41,299 bases of DNA, from positions 1 through 41,299 of IMG/VR virus record IMGVR_UViG_3300031599_000014. The stretch is one strand, 5' to 3'. Of the stretch, positions 21,501 through 26,966 are shown one piece after another. Source of the stretch: a virus. The notes below the pieces were generated by a model, which was given only the letters and a program-made list of their open reading frames with translations, searched no databases and was not told the origin of the DNA. The position numbers and the translations under genes were made by a program. Each line of letters begins with the position of its first letter. Positions within the stretch are counted from its first letter, which is position 1.

Positions 21501-24305
21501 ACAACAAGCACAAGTGTTGTTGTTACTAGTGTTGAGCTATTAAGAAGTGAGTATGCATTTACTAATGTTAACGATGTTACTAAAGGATACACTAGAAGTG
21601 TTGGAAGAATAGCATTTACTACTCCGCCTAAATTAGGCTCAGCAATAACTGTTACATATAACAAAGATATAAATTTGTTAGATGCACAAGATAGAATTAG
21701 TTTACTTTACAATCCTACTACAGGAATGGTAGGCAAAGACATTGCACAGTTAATGGATGGTATTGATTACGGCGGCGTTGAGATTAAGAGTTTTGGATTT
21801 GAAGGAAGTTCCGGTTTTGATACTGAGCCTTTCTTTACAGAAACGTTTGATACTTATGATAACACATACGAGGATTTAGTATTCCAGCTAGACGGATCAA
21901 CTGCTACATTAACTTGGGACACTCCGTTGTTAAGCGGAGTTACTTATAACGTATATAAAAATAATGTGCGAATTGATGACGCTTATTACAACGATTCATC
22001 AATAGCAACTAATCCAAATGCTAAAATGCTTAGTATTACTGGAGATGGCGTACTAACTTCGTTAAATTTACAAGACAACGGTGTATCATCAGTAAGTGAC
22101 GATACGTTTATTATTAGAAAAACTACAAGTGACGGTAGCTTTAAGCCAGACACAACATCATACGACACACTGCTTGATGGCGGAACAACATTGTATGATA
22201 CTGCTAAAGGTATTGATGCTTCGGAAATAGTTGTTGACGGCGACGGGTTTGTAACTCAGGCTAATAGCAAAGGTCCTGAGGAGTTAGTTCCTGGACAAAT
22301 ATTAGATACTTTAGACTTAAAAGTCGTCCATCGTCCAGTTGAAGGCGGCAGTACAATTTACAGTGATGTTCATTGGACAGACGGCACAACGGCTATATTC
22401 AAATTAGGCGGCCATCCAAACTCTGCAGATGCAGTATTTGTAAGACTTGACAATGTTAAAGTTGCACCAAGTTTATATACAGTTGATTATGCAACTAACA
22501 CAATTACATTTGCAACGGCTCCGACTACTAGACAACTGCTAAACACTATTGTTATGGGAGAAGCTGGTCAGAAGATATTAGACATTAACACGTTTAACGG
22601 TGACGGCAGCACAATAGAATTTGTTACTAAAGTAGAATGGCAATCAGACATGACACACTTTGTTAATATTAACGGAGTACTACAAACGGTTACTATTTTC
22701 TCAGCAGGCGATGCCTATGGTGTAGATAAAGGATATACTGGAATTAGATTTAGTACTGCTCCTGCACTAGATGCAGTAATTGATTTTGGATTGTTCTATG
22801 CTACTGGTACAAACTTTAGCCAAGTTGCAAGTCAATCGTTTGTAGCAGACGGAAGTACTACACAGTATACACTAGCAACTACTCCAATAGGAAGCAATCC
22901 TGTTGCAAACCAGACTATAGTTAAAGTTAACGGTAGTATTTTAAATGCAGGATACAGTGACAGACATGTTATTAGTGCTAACGTACTACAATACCAATTA
23001 CAAAATTGGCAGTTAGGATTAAACACAATCCGCGGCGAGGATATTGAAGTTTATTTAGACGGTATTAAATTAGTTAGAAATATACAATACAAATGGGATT
23101 CGGCTAGTAACATAGTTAATGTAACAGCTAACGTAGCTACTACTGGACAAATACTTGATGTATTTTTAGTAGCAGATGGTGCATATGCATTTGGTTATGT
23201 TGGAGTTGATCCAGATGATAGTTCAACTAAGTTTATAGCAACACCGGGCGTAATATATTTTGACACTGCTCCTGCACTTGATGTAACTGTTGAAGTAACA
23301 ACATTTAGTAACCATGACATATTAGACATTGAAAGAATCAAATATAATGTTATTAGTCGTACTTCGATAGCAGAAGGAAATGTAGACTTCCAAGAGTATA
23401 CTTTGTTAACTAATGGCTTTGTAAAATTACGCAAGGAAGTAAACGATGCAAGATATGTTTGGGTAATATTAAACGGAACACAGTTAACACCGGCAGTAGA
23501 TTATTATGTAACTGAAGATAAGATGCATATTAAGATAGTAAGCACTATTAGTGCAAGTGATATTGTTGAGTTAATACACTTTACTGCTCCGCCGACTAGC
23601 CAAAAGTTTGGATTTAGGCAATTTAAGGATATGCTAAACCGTGTTCACTATAAGCGCATGGACGAAACGAATAAGTATATGTTGAGTCAACCACTTAATT
23701 GGTTTGATTTAAGAATTGAACTTTTGGATGCAAGTGGGTTACCGACACCTAACAAGACTTCAAAAATACCAGGAGTGGTATTTATTAATGGTGAGAGAAT
23801 TGAGTATTTTGTGAAACAAGGCAACACTTTGAGACAGTTACGCAGAGGAACGCTAGGAACAGGTGTTAACACCATCTATCCAGCTGGAACTTTAGCTATG
23901 GAGCAAAGCATTGGCCAAACAATTCCTTACAAAGACGAAACACTTACTCAAATACTTACAGCAGACGGTACGTCTACTGCATATGAGTTAGATTTTATAC
24001 CTAACAATATAAATGAATTTGAAGTATTTGTAGCAGGAAAGCGTTTAAGGAAGAACGCAATAACAATCTTTAACCCAACAGTTGACTTAGATAGTCCAGA
24101 GGGTGATGAAACTTCCGTAGCAGAGTTTAGTGTAGACGGTACTACTAGTACATTAACGCTTACAACTGCTCCTTTAGAGAATCAAAAGATTATTATAATA
24201 AGAAAACTAGGTAAACTTTGGACAGACGTCGGAACTAGCCTTGCTAACCAAGAAAATGACATTGCACGGTTCCTTCGAGCGAAAGTTACGGAGCTAGTCA
24301 AATAA
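9537..24305 (+). CDS. Giant baseplate/tail structural protein at the gp7 position, 4,922 aa
   Basis: One uninterrupted frame of 14.8 kb. The N-terminus (LLPRYFRTEANTKFLNATLDQL, later EYYAWNPNLDWDKLTNFREYYWLP) resembles large structural proteins following gp6 in marine T4-like phages. Visible parts by residue: a fibre-like module near 920 (VLVYQNGIQL); carbohydrate-binding-like modules near 1429, 1686, 2186 and 2795; seven FG-GAP-like blade starts at 2101, 2159, 2736, 2871, 2932, 2989 and 3065; glycine-rich beta repeats near 3486-3562 and 3861-3925; an FN3-like stretch near 4119; and several copies of an NG-turn beta module from about 4300 to the end. T4 gp7 also has a propeller-like central part and follows gp6, so a highly expanded gp7 is my best guess, but no direct gp7 motif was confirmed. 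The start overlaps the gp6 stop. No signal peptide or membrane segment. Virion role likely; exact role uncertain. Confidence 0.8.
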   Translation: MAYNNDQNEYPLPVNGKSNRKSAELLPRYFRTEANTKFLNATLDQLTKPGTAKKLNGYFGRKTANAYTPNDLYIGDISSQRETHQLEPALVSKDILNNVLFYKDYNDFRNQLDILGATVSNESLLNSQEYYAWNPNLDWDKLTNFREYYWLPSGPAPISIFGQNDDVTSTYTVTSVDNAGNKGYVFNGNLTQNPTLELYRGQTYMFDVSAPGLPFTIRTSRQIESDNEYAIGITNSGTDLGTVEFTVPLNAPERLYYVSETDVNTGGTLRIADIESNTSIDVVSDILGKKTYTTANGFSLMNGMKLKFEGTVIPKKYATNTWYVEGVGDKIVLIKDSDLVISQAYSADVEVLFDANDFDNLPYSTASSYAATKDYIVINRASSDKNAWSRNNRWFHKSVLEKTAELNGEVFDIDQSARAKRPVIEFIAGLKLFEFGTEAKTENVNLVDTFTKDAFSTISGADGYSIDGVDVTDGMRILFTADTDLLVNNNIYKVKFIKHNSTVAQIALVDETDTTPINNQVVLITQGTNAGKQYYYNGTSWKLAQYKSSTNQQPLFELFDDYGISYSNATTYPVSNFAGNKIFSYKVGTGKNDVELGFPITYRALENVGDITFDFNLASEKFSYQLDNVPYNKTTEIGFCKTYTDIDSFTYCNGWTKAKTNTVQKVIRQYDVTTVTTDFAIDTYNNSGSLTDLTCAVQVNSAWRFDYTLVDVNGVMTVRFTTAIPAKSSVIIKTNSDTIKNANGYYEFPHAMEKNPQNDKLTSFTLGEVNDHVFSMIEDMPGFTGIFPGPSNLSNLGNVNSYGKKFLQYAGSSNISTYHVTDRDANIIKAIDHSRREYRKFKRSFMQAADTLGYDGPTKQHVDLVLKSVNKDKTNTHPYHFSDMIPFEGSKRLEFTVYDIENTFFSLSETFSLATLSSKAVLVYQNGIQLIHNKDYTFNTDGFVVISATKVKDDLIEIYEFGNTDGSYVPPTPSKLGLYPVFYPAIINDNTYLTTTKVIQGHDGSKTVAYDDYRDELLLELEKRIYNNIKVKYDTTRLDVNDFIPGIDRDTKFTKTQVDAGMMRDFVQWTESLGDVNYTDSSSFYTRDNSFTWNYSNMASWDGKAITGFWRSVYKQAFDTDRPHTHPWEMLGFTIMPTWWETTYGPAPYTSDNLVLWEDLQEGRVKATGVPIEIITKYKRSKLLTHIPVDEFGDLLSPQSAGFTSGFVSENIDASFKFGDEAPAETAWRRSGEYPFSLIKSWILNQPNKVIGLGFDTSRMKKSLSGQWIYTASNKAITPTDIVYPNIITDPAEVLTSGLINYVIEYLTSEATTDVASYKEQFKLVKNQLGIKLGSFTDKEKLKFILDSRTPFNKGNVFLPKENYNIFLNTSSPLTVASYSGVMIELAPSGYIVRGYNSTNPVFTYLDPRSTSTDPNINVGGVSETYLEWTGGQRYVVGSNVQYNNVFFRVKTNHTSTESFESVNFQKLAELPMVGGATATYRKAFTTDKIDVPYGTLFKTVQEVVDFILGYGAYLESQGFTFNYYNPESQVVEDWKLSTKEFLYFTTQNWTAGTVLSVSPSATKLEFKASYTTTDDLYNSFYNYSILNANGEKISENLTRLNREDSVFQMQLKDSSEGIYHVILPQVQVEHVAVLDNISDFKDVIYSPATGYRQERIKVLGYVAAGWDGSLNIPGFVFDQAEVTEWASWKDYAIGDVVKYKEFYYSALIEAVGTETFVALSWARLESKPTPKLMPNLDYRVNQFADFYDLDSDNFDAEQQKMAQHLTGYQKRQYLENIINDDVSQYKFYQGMIADKGTRNAIDKLFDSLASADKDSIDFYEEWAIKSAQYGASTGFEEIEYQLDESKFRLEPQPIELVNVVPTATTDLVYRVPHHDVFLKPANYETTRLPTKYLNKEYIKTVGYVTSDDVDRAVTTKAGILNFATTDIDKGAYVWVSTDNQSWDVLKHFNSNLVVNTITQEATTITLNCDKTVDVAIGDIIGLYNVDQIVGTDTVATAVEAFYTVTDVYNNKIEFVSDNNDWEKIGTLTNVNGIITKFTSQRVATLATANDLSTKNLQSLEIIWVDDDDSGKWRVIKNTPVYSQAQTIKSSLSLDSTQHNFGHSIAVNDSNTLLAVGIPNKGNGEVHIFKRSSDANNLVFDQTISAPITYVDVGTSQQFGESVSFSPDGKYLIIGSPYASNVKTAYKGTYVPGNNYNKNDIIKSGPNLFKAVSVIDGAVDAIPYTTFNSYPDLVSETDSTLLNLLQTGNYKLNSKTNTTHLLVRGPKEAYEGSKVGDSIVLKWNSNSNINTQGYDVAVEPFDGQFTPITGAFLTDTHAITAKVENVLHIANFQNLPGVGQTVNSAVASGIVAYVGDSDGAAIVYVSNVNGSFASTGQLSIGSIAVGDYTEDYVDPTAEVGGYWMITTPAYETAADSSNIFTDPGNGLVYQDIIKEGSGRSPNYYYNIQDNITAIGVKASLNDQVSFIESFTYEGDPNEVFAVQNSTKWAIRVPKVLSDTLSNTDQFYLFLDNHSGVVDLTNTAFTFGITNKQHTIYDMWDGYIDFVFDNFSTINQLPFEPAVGDTVRDASSGATAEVVFYKREFNDIRIYVKNVTGTWSLGDNWGQTADIIRSGSPDRTMGEIKATSLGSAVVGKILVINESTNFANVATTELLDKEYWIYDEITLQGIARGANVPSSNNNDWTQVNNIVASNATNASVSGLTEEGMISVYALNEVNQFDINSSYVMPERENHKHFGDEIQITQVDKLYKVAVASGGNDTQSNPGSIHFIKHGSFNTVGSTVETYNWQLDVNPLFRGVFNSTTFYKVGEIVNYLGTMYSANINIASGLAFVASNWTALTATTSHVGYIPSTPEQLVIGEGIYTPEGGIRDFARRFDQDKLGQVLITSTKIQGNDSTGSRAVNVYRQVNGQFTLSQTIEAPYLDVSTDTLTGYADTISISADGTMIAIGEPYNNSVATAQGKVYLYKLTGGTFVLSQTLYSHNNEVAEQFGSAVSFDGNQLAVTSLQGDIDTLTTYDTDTTYFDNKFTNFKNSMMDSGVVYVYERINETLVYAEEFIFDDYSSMAFGKNLLVSNNHVYASMPRMTDYNTYQGMVVDYRKVIGTTAWVTHRSPLDQVDLSNIKSAFLYNTKTNTLIADIDVIDPVQGRIPGIAEQELSFKTYYDPASFNIGNDSVVVDALAGWTKQAVGKLWWDLSAVKYYNYYQNDITYQTNFWGELFPGTSIDVYEWVETEFLPSEWDTIADTEEGIATGISGLSKYGDTAYSEALVWDEVSATSRKTYYYWVLNKKTTPNVESRTMSAQAVQTLIKDPAGSGHKFVALMSKDRFALFNVANSMIDTDVALNIRYWTTANKNQNIHNEYQMISQGVASSKPNKDIERKWFDSLIGYDSKDRIIPDPALSVKTKYGIQDRPRQGMFVNRAEALKQLIERTNDILAKTIIVDEFNITDLVKNDPVPSASTQLYDAVIDTYEDIAFLGIANKTVPTLTPTVVDGKLTQILITASGRGYIDSTYVSGTRKGPKITVTGIGTGAEVECTLNELGQISTVTIVNAGKGYDNSTVLTVRNFTVLVKSDINVSNKWSMYQLVAGKWIRNISQRFDTNLYWNYKDWYATGYNSFTSVVDLITASYQLDGIVNDIGDTVKIENVGSGGWLLLEKIKNEVDVDYTVNYKTVGKQNATIAFTESLYNVNTSKIGFDSNNYDTVFFDAQPVTETRIILETIRDHLFVDNLEVEYNNLFLASVRYAFSEQPNIDWAFKSSFVKAQHNLGKLAQRVTFKNDNLESYQTYINEVKPYKTKVREYVSSYNNTDLTQSIISDFDLPPKYSIADGKIKASSAKASDIAVYGERAVSSYPDKHWFDNVGYQITSVEIGNKGSAYNLPPVIRFEGGGGTGATAKAFLNNGKLSKIQVLTPGSGYISAPTIIVDGGLSNTGTIGNATAILGNGVVRGTKVSFKFDRVSGLPYITTLATTETFVGTGSKFNFDLKWPMDRKTTSTSVVVTSVELLRSEYAFTNVNDVTKGYTRSVGRIAFTTPPKLGSAITVTYNKDINLLDAQDRISLLYNPTTGMVGKDIAQLMDGIDYGGVEIKSFGFEGSSGFDTEPFFTETFDTYDNTYEDLVFQLDGSTATLTWDTPLLSGVTYNVYKNNVRIDDAYYNDSSIATNPNAKMLSITGDGVLTSLNLQDNGVSSVSDDTFIIRKTTSDGSFKPDTTSYDTLLDGGTTLYDTAKGIDASEIVVDGDGFVTQANSKGPEELVPGQILDTLDLKVVHRPVEGGSTIYSDVHWTDGTTAIFKLGGHPNSADAVFVRLDNVKVAPSLYTVDYATNTITFATAPTTRQLLNTIVMGEAGQKILDINTFNGDGSTIEFVTKVEWQSDMTHFVNINGVLQTVTIFSAGDAYGVDKGYTGIRFSTAPALDAVIDFGLFYATGTNFSQVASQSFVADGSTTQYTLATTPIGSNPVANQTIVKVNGSILNAGYSDRHVISANVLQYQLQNWQLGLNTIRGEDIEVYLDGIKLVRNIQYKWDSASNIVNVTANVATTGQILDVFLVADGAYAFGYVGVDPDDSSTKFIATPGVIYFDTAPALDVTVEVTTFSNHDILDIERIKYNVISRTSIAEGNVDFQEYTLLTNGFVKLRKEVNDARYVWVILNGTQLTPAVDYYVTEDKMHIKIVSTISASDIVELIHFTAPPTSQKFGFRQFKDMLNRVHYKRMDETNKYMLSQPLNWFDLRIELLDASGLPTPNKTSKIPGVVFINGERIEYFVKQGNTLRQLRRGTLGTGVNTIYPAGTLAMEQSIGQTIPYKDETLTQILTADGTSTAYELDFIPNNINEFEVFVAGKRLRKNAITIFNPTVDLDSPEGDETSVAEFSVDGTTSTLTLTTAPLENQKIIIIRKLGKLWTDVGTSLANQENDIARFLRAKVTELVK
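13821..18048 (+). repeat. Four CBM5/12-like modules inside the giant protein
   Basis: Four short segments share the pattern W/Y...Y..G..V.Y....Y/F......F....W..L: 13821-13944 (RYVVGSNVQYNNVFFRV), 14592-14712 (DYAIGDVVKYKEFYYSA), about 16092-16185 (NYNKNDIIKSGPNLFKA, weakest) and 17919-18048 (FYKVGEIVNYLGTMYSA). Spacing of aromatic and Gly residues recalls the small chitin-binding CBM5/12 fold, often used in phage tails as a generic glycan- or protein-binding insert. Recognised by eye only. Confidence 0.5.
15837..18800 (+). other. Interrupted seven-blade FG-GAP-like propeller region within the giant gene
   Basis: Repeats of the type F-G-x-x-(V/I)-(S/A)-x-(S/N)-x-(D/N)-G...L(A/I)(V/I)G start at residues 2101 (FGHSIAVNDSN), 2159 (FGESVSFSPDG), 2736 (FGDEIQITQVD), 2871 (FARRFDQDKLGQVLI), 2932 (YADTISISADG), 2989 (FGSAVSFDGNQ) and 3065 (FGKNLLVSNNH). 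Several carry downstream strands of the form GxVxIFKR or GKVYLYK. Regular spacing is 57-61 residues; the gaps after blades 2, 3 and 6 are longer (577, 135, 76), so domains appear inserted between blades. Confidence 0.6.
22436..24270 (+). repeat. Tandem fibre-like beta modules at the C-terminus of the giant protein
   Basis: At least five divergent copies of a roughly 80-100-residue module with an NG/DG turn and a 'TAP' strand: LDNVKVAPSLYTVDY...FATAPTTRQ; NINGVLQ...FSTAPALDA; YLDGIKLVRNIQYKW...FDTAPALDV; LNGTQLTPAVDYYV; VAGKRLRKNAITIF...LTTAPLENQ. Such modules are common in phage tail fibres and suggest that the C-terminal 600 or so residues form an extended fibre-like part. Confidence 0.55.
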
Positions 24306-24308
24306 ATA
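24302..24308 (+). promoter_or_regulatory. Probable T4-type late promoter before the 24331 gene
   Basis: ATAAATA overlapping the stop codon of the giant gene, 22 bases before the next ATG. Same extended word ATAAATACA as before gp6. It would start the fibre gene block. Confidence 0.5.
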
Positions 24309-24330
24309 CACATAGCAGTGAGAGAACAAA

Positions 24331-24936
24331 ATGACAGACAAATTAAATGACACATCAGGAATAAAGGTACAGGGACACATTAAGATTAGTGACCCTGCTA
24401 CTGGCGAAGTATATGTTGACAAGCGTAACGCAATTCATTATGAAAACATGAGTCTTGCACTTGCGGAAAGTTTAGCAAATGCTGGCAAAGGAGCCATTTA
24501 TGAAATGAGCTTTGGCAACGGAGGAACAAGTGTCGATCCAACAGGGATTATTACTTACTTAACTCCTAACTCAACAGGTACAAATGCTAGTTTGTATAAT
24601 CAAACATTTACTAAAGTTGTAGATGATTTGAGTACAAACAACACAGATCCTGTTAGAAATAAATTAGAAACTAGACACGTAAGTGGTACTAACTACACAG
24701 ACATAATTGTAACGTGTTTACTTGATTACGGCGAACCCTCCGGACAAGATGCATTTGATACTGCTACAGATGCAACTAGTACATATGTGTTTGACGAGTT
24801 AGGGTTAAAGAGCTACGATCCTAGTACAACAGGTAAGTTAATTACACATGTAATTTTCCACCCAGTACAAAAATCATTAAACAGACTTATACAAATTGAT
24901 TATACTGTAAGAGTCCAAAGTTTGTCAGGAGCATAA
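24331..24936 (+). CDS. Small virion structural protein, probably baseplate-to-fibre adaptor
   Basis: 201 residues, not assigned to a named T4 gene. Mostly beta-rich, with IKVQGHIKISDPATGEVYVDKRNAIHYENMS at the start, YEMSFGNGGTSVDPTGIITYL in the middle and a conserved-looking end THVIFHPVQKSLNRLIQIDYTVR. No cysteine pair, signal peptide or membrane segment. It lies between the giant wedge protein and the first fibre gene, with a late-promoter word in front and a weak SD (GTGAGAGAA). Its place matches gp8/gp9-type wedge or fibre-socket proteins of T4, but I see no sequence match to T4 gp8 or gp9. Function inferred from position only. Confidence 0.6.
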   Translation: MTDKLNDTSGIKVQGHIKISDPATGEVYVDKRNAIHYENMSLALAESLANAGKGAIYEMSFGNGGTSVDPTGIITYLTPNSTGTNASLYNQTFTKVVDDLSTNNTDPVRNKLETRHVSGTNYTDIIVTCLLDYGEPSGQDAFDTATDATSTYVFDELGLKSYDPSTTGKLITHVIFHPVQKSLNRLIQIDYTVRVQSLSGA

Positions 24937-24940
24937 TTAG

Positions 24941-26965
24941 ATGGCATATACTATTAACTTTACAGATTTTACAAACAAAGGTAGCATTACTGTTGAAGAT
25001 AGCACTTTAAACGTACAAACTAGTTTAAAGTTTCCAGGCAGAAGTACTACAGCATACGGTACTGCTATTAATGAAAATTTCTTGCACTTACTAGAAAACT
25101 TTTCAAATACATCAGCACCTAGCAATCCTGTTGAAGGACAAATTTGGTATGATAATACACCAGGCAGTGAACAGTTAAAAGTATATGATGCAACGCAATG
25201 GGTAGCATCTGGTGGATTAAAGAAAGCACTAACAGCACCAGAAGCGGCAAATAGCGTAGTTGGTGATTTGTGGGTCGATACAGACAATCAACAGTTATAC
25301 TTATTTACAGGTTCAGGTTGGGTATTAGTAGGGCCAGAATTTAGTGGTGGTCTTAACACTGGCGCACAACCAGTTGAAATAATTGGCCAAGACAATGTTG
25401 TTTACAATGCAGTACAAGTAGAAGTTGCGGCAAAGCCAGTTGCAATAATTTCAGCAGATGCGTTTACTCCTAAAGCAGTAATTAGTGGATTTACTACAAT
25501 TAGTCCGGGCATTAACTTAACTACTACAAATATTACAGGTGACGGCGCTCCAAAGTTTGTTGGACCAGCTGATGTTGCAGAAAACTTATTAGTAGGAACT
25601 ACTAAAGTACCTGCGGCAAACTTTTTAAGAAGTGATGCAGTAAGTACAACAAATTATCAAATTAAAATTAAAAATGATTCAGGATTATTATTAGGTAGCG
25701 GTAACCAGCTTGCACTAGAAGTTGAAGGCGAAGCTGGAGTTATTACACATAACACTAGTGGTAGTAATATTGACATCAGAGTTAATAATTCAGGAACAAC
25801 ACAAACAGCAATCAGAATTGACTCAACTACAAACGTTGGTATTAATAATACTGCTCCGTCAGAAAGTTTAGATGTAACAGGAAATGTTAAATTAAGCGGA
25901 AACTTATTAGTAGACGGAACTACGTCTAGCACAAACTTTGGTAATGGTGCATTAATAGTAGCAGGTGGCGCTGGTATTGCTGGTAATTTAAACGTTGGCG
26001 GAACTTTTGAAGTCGACGGTATTTTAACTACACAAAACCAAGCACCTGATTCTCCTAACGTAAGAAACATCGGTAACTCGGCTAACAAATACTTAGGAAT
26101 ATATGCAACTACATTTAACGGAAACTTACTTGGTAACGTAACAGGTACAGTTAGTGGCAGAGCAGGAAGTGCAGATAAACTAGCTAGTAGTACAAACTTC
26201 CAAATGACTGGAGAAGTAATTGCTAACCAGTTAATATTCGATGGACAAACAGGCGGTAGTACAAAAGTATTTACAACTTCAGTTTCAAATGCATTTATTA
26301 GTAATAAAACAAGCACCAATAACACTGTATCAGATGATGAATTCTTATTAAACAGAACAACAGGAACAACAGGGCTTTATAGAGTTAGCAGAGATACTTT
26401 ATTAGCTAGTGTTCCAACTAACCCAACAGGCGTACTAATGCCGTATGCTGGTAGAGTAGCACCTGCACATTGGTTATTATGTGACGGTAGTGAAGTATTA
26501 CAAGCAGATTATCCGTTTTTATACACATTAATTGGGTTTGATTATAAGCAAGCAGACCAACTTAGTGATAGCGGTGTGTTAAAATTTGCATTACCTGATT
26601 TAAGAGGTCGCGGAGCAGTTGGTCTAGATAACATGGGCGGATCGGCAGCAGGCAGAGTAACAGGACTAAGAGGTTCTGAGATTGGTAACAGTGCTGGTAC
26701 ACAAGATGTTACTATTGGACTTACTAACTTACCAGAACATGAACATGATTTAGTTGTTGAAGGAACACAATTTTACGCAATATTAGATGCGGCAAAGGGT
26801 GCAGAAAGTCCTACTTCATCTATTACATACGATGCTCCAACAGGAAGCGGCCAGGGGCAGGCTGTTTCAACAAGTGGCGGAGTAGCAGGCAGTACGGGCA
26901 CAGCAATAGATACTATGAATCCGTTTATGTCGATGAACTATATTATCTACACTGGAAACATATAA
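24941..26965 (+). CDS. Tail fibre with C-terminal tail-collar (gp12-like) domain
   Basis: 674 residues. The first 230 or so form an attachment region shared with the next two fibre genes (MAYTINFTDF, INENFLHLLENFSN, GQIWYD, GDLWVD, then an ISADAFTPKAVISGF strand). The middle (about 300-430) is a repetitive beta stalk (SLDVTGNVKLSGNLLVDG, AGGAGIAGNLNVGGTFEVDG). A tail-collar domain starts near residue 497: GVLMPYAGRVAPAHWLLCDGS and LKFALPDLRGRGAVGLDN. The last 120 residues are Gly/Ser/Thr-rich, with a NLPEHEHDL motif and the typical closing MNPFMSMNYIIYTG. Family knowledge: this end matches gp12-type short fibres and other receptor-binding tips, where His clusters bind metal. Likely host receptor binding. 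Starts four bases after the previous stop; probably co-transcribed. Confidence 0.82.
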   Translation: MAYTINFTDFTNKGSITVEDSTLNVQTSLKFPGRSTTAYGTAINENFLHLLENFSNTSAPSNPVEGQIWYDNTPGSEQLKVYDATQWVASGGLKKALTAPEAANSVVGDLWVDTDNQQLYLFTGSGWVLVGPEFSGGLNTGAQPVEIIGQDNVVYNAVQVEVAAKPVAIISADAFTPKAVISGFTTISPGINLTTTNITGDGAPKFVGPADVAENLLVGTTKVPAANFLRSDAVSTTNYQIKIKNDSGLLLGSGNQLALEVEGEAGVITHNTSGSNIDIRVNNSGTTQTAIRIDSTTNVGINNTAPSESLDVTGNVKLSGNLLVDGTTSSTNFGNGALIVAGGAGIAGNLNVGGTFEVDGILTTQNQAPDSPNVRNIGNSANKYLGIYATTFNGNLLGNVTGTVSGRAGSADKLASSTNFQMTGEVIANQLIFDGQTGGSTKVFTTSVSNAFISNKTSTNNTVSDDEFLLNRTTGTTGLYRVSRDTLLASVPTNPTGVLMPYAGRVAPAHWLLCDGSEVLQADYPFLYTLIGFDYKQADQLSDSGVLKFALPDLRGRGAVGLDNMGGSAAGRVTGLRGSEIGNSAGTQDVTIGLTNLPEHEHDLVVEGTQFYAILDAAKGAESPTSSITYDAPTGSGQGQAVSTSGGVAGSTGTAIDTMNPFMSMNYIIYTGNI

Positions 26966-26966
26966 A

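Noticed and set aside
25657-26325. A 222-codon open frame on the minus strand inside fibre gene 1
   Set aside because: It is the complement of a well-supported fibre gene rich in repeated Val/Leu/Pro-type antisense codons; no SD, no recognisable domain. The same holds for 2218-2850, 27782-28405, 17532-17900 and other minus-strand frames.
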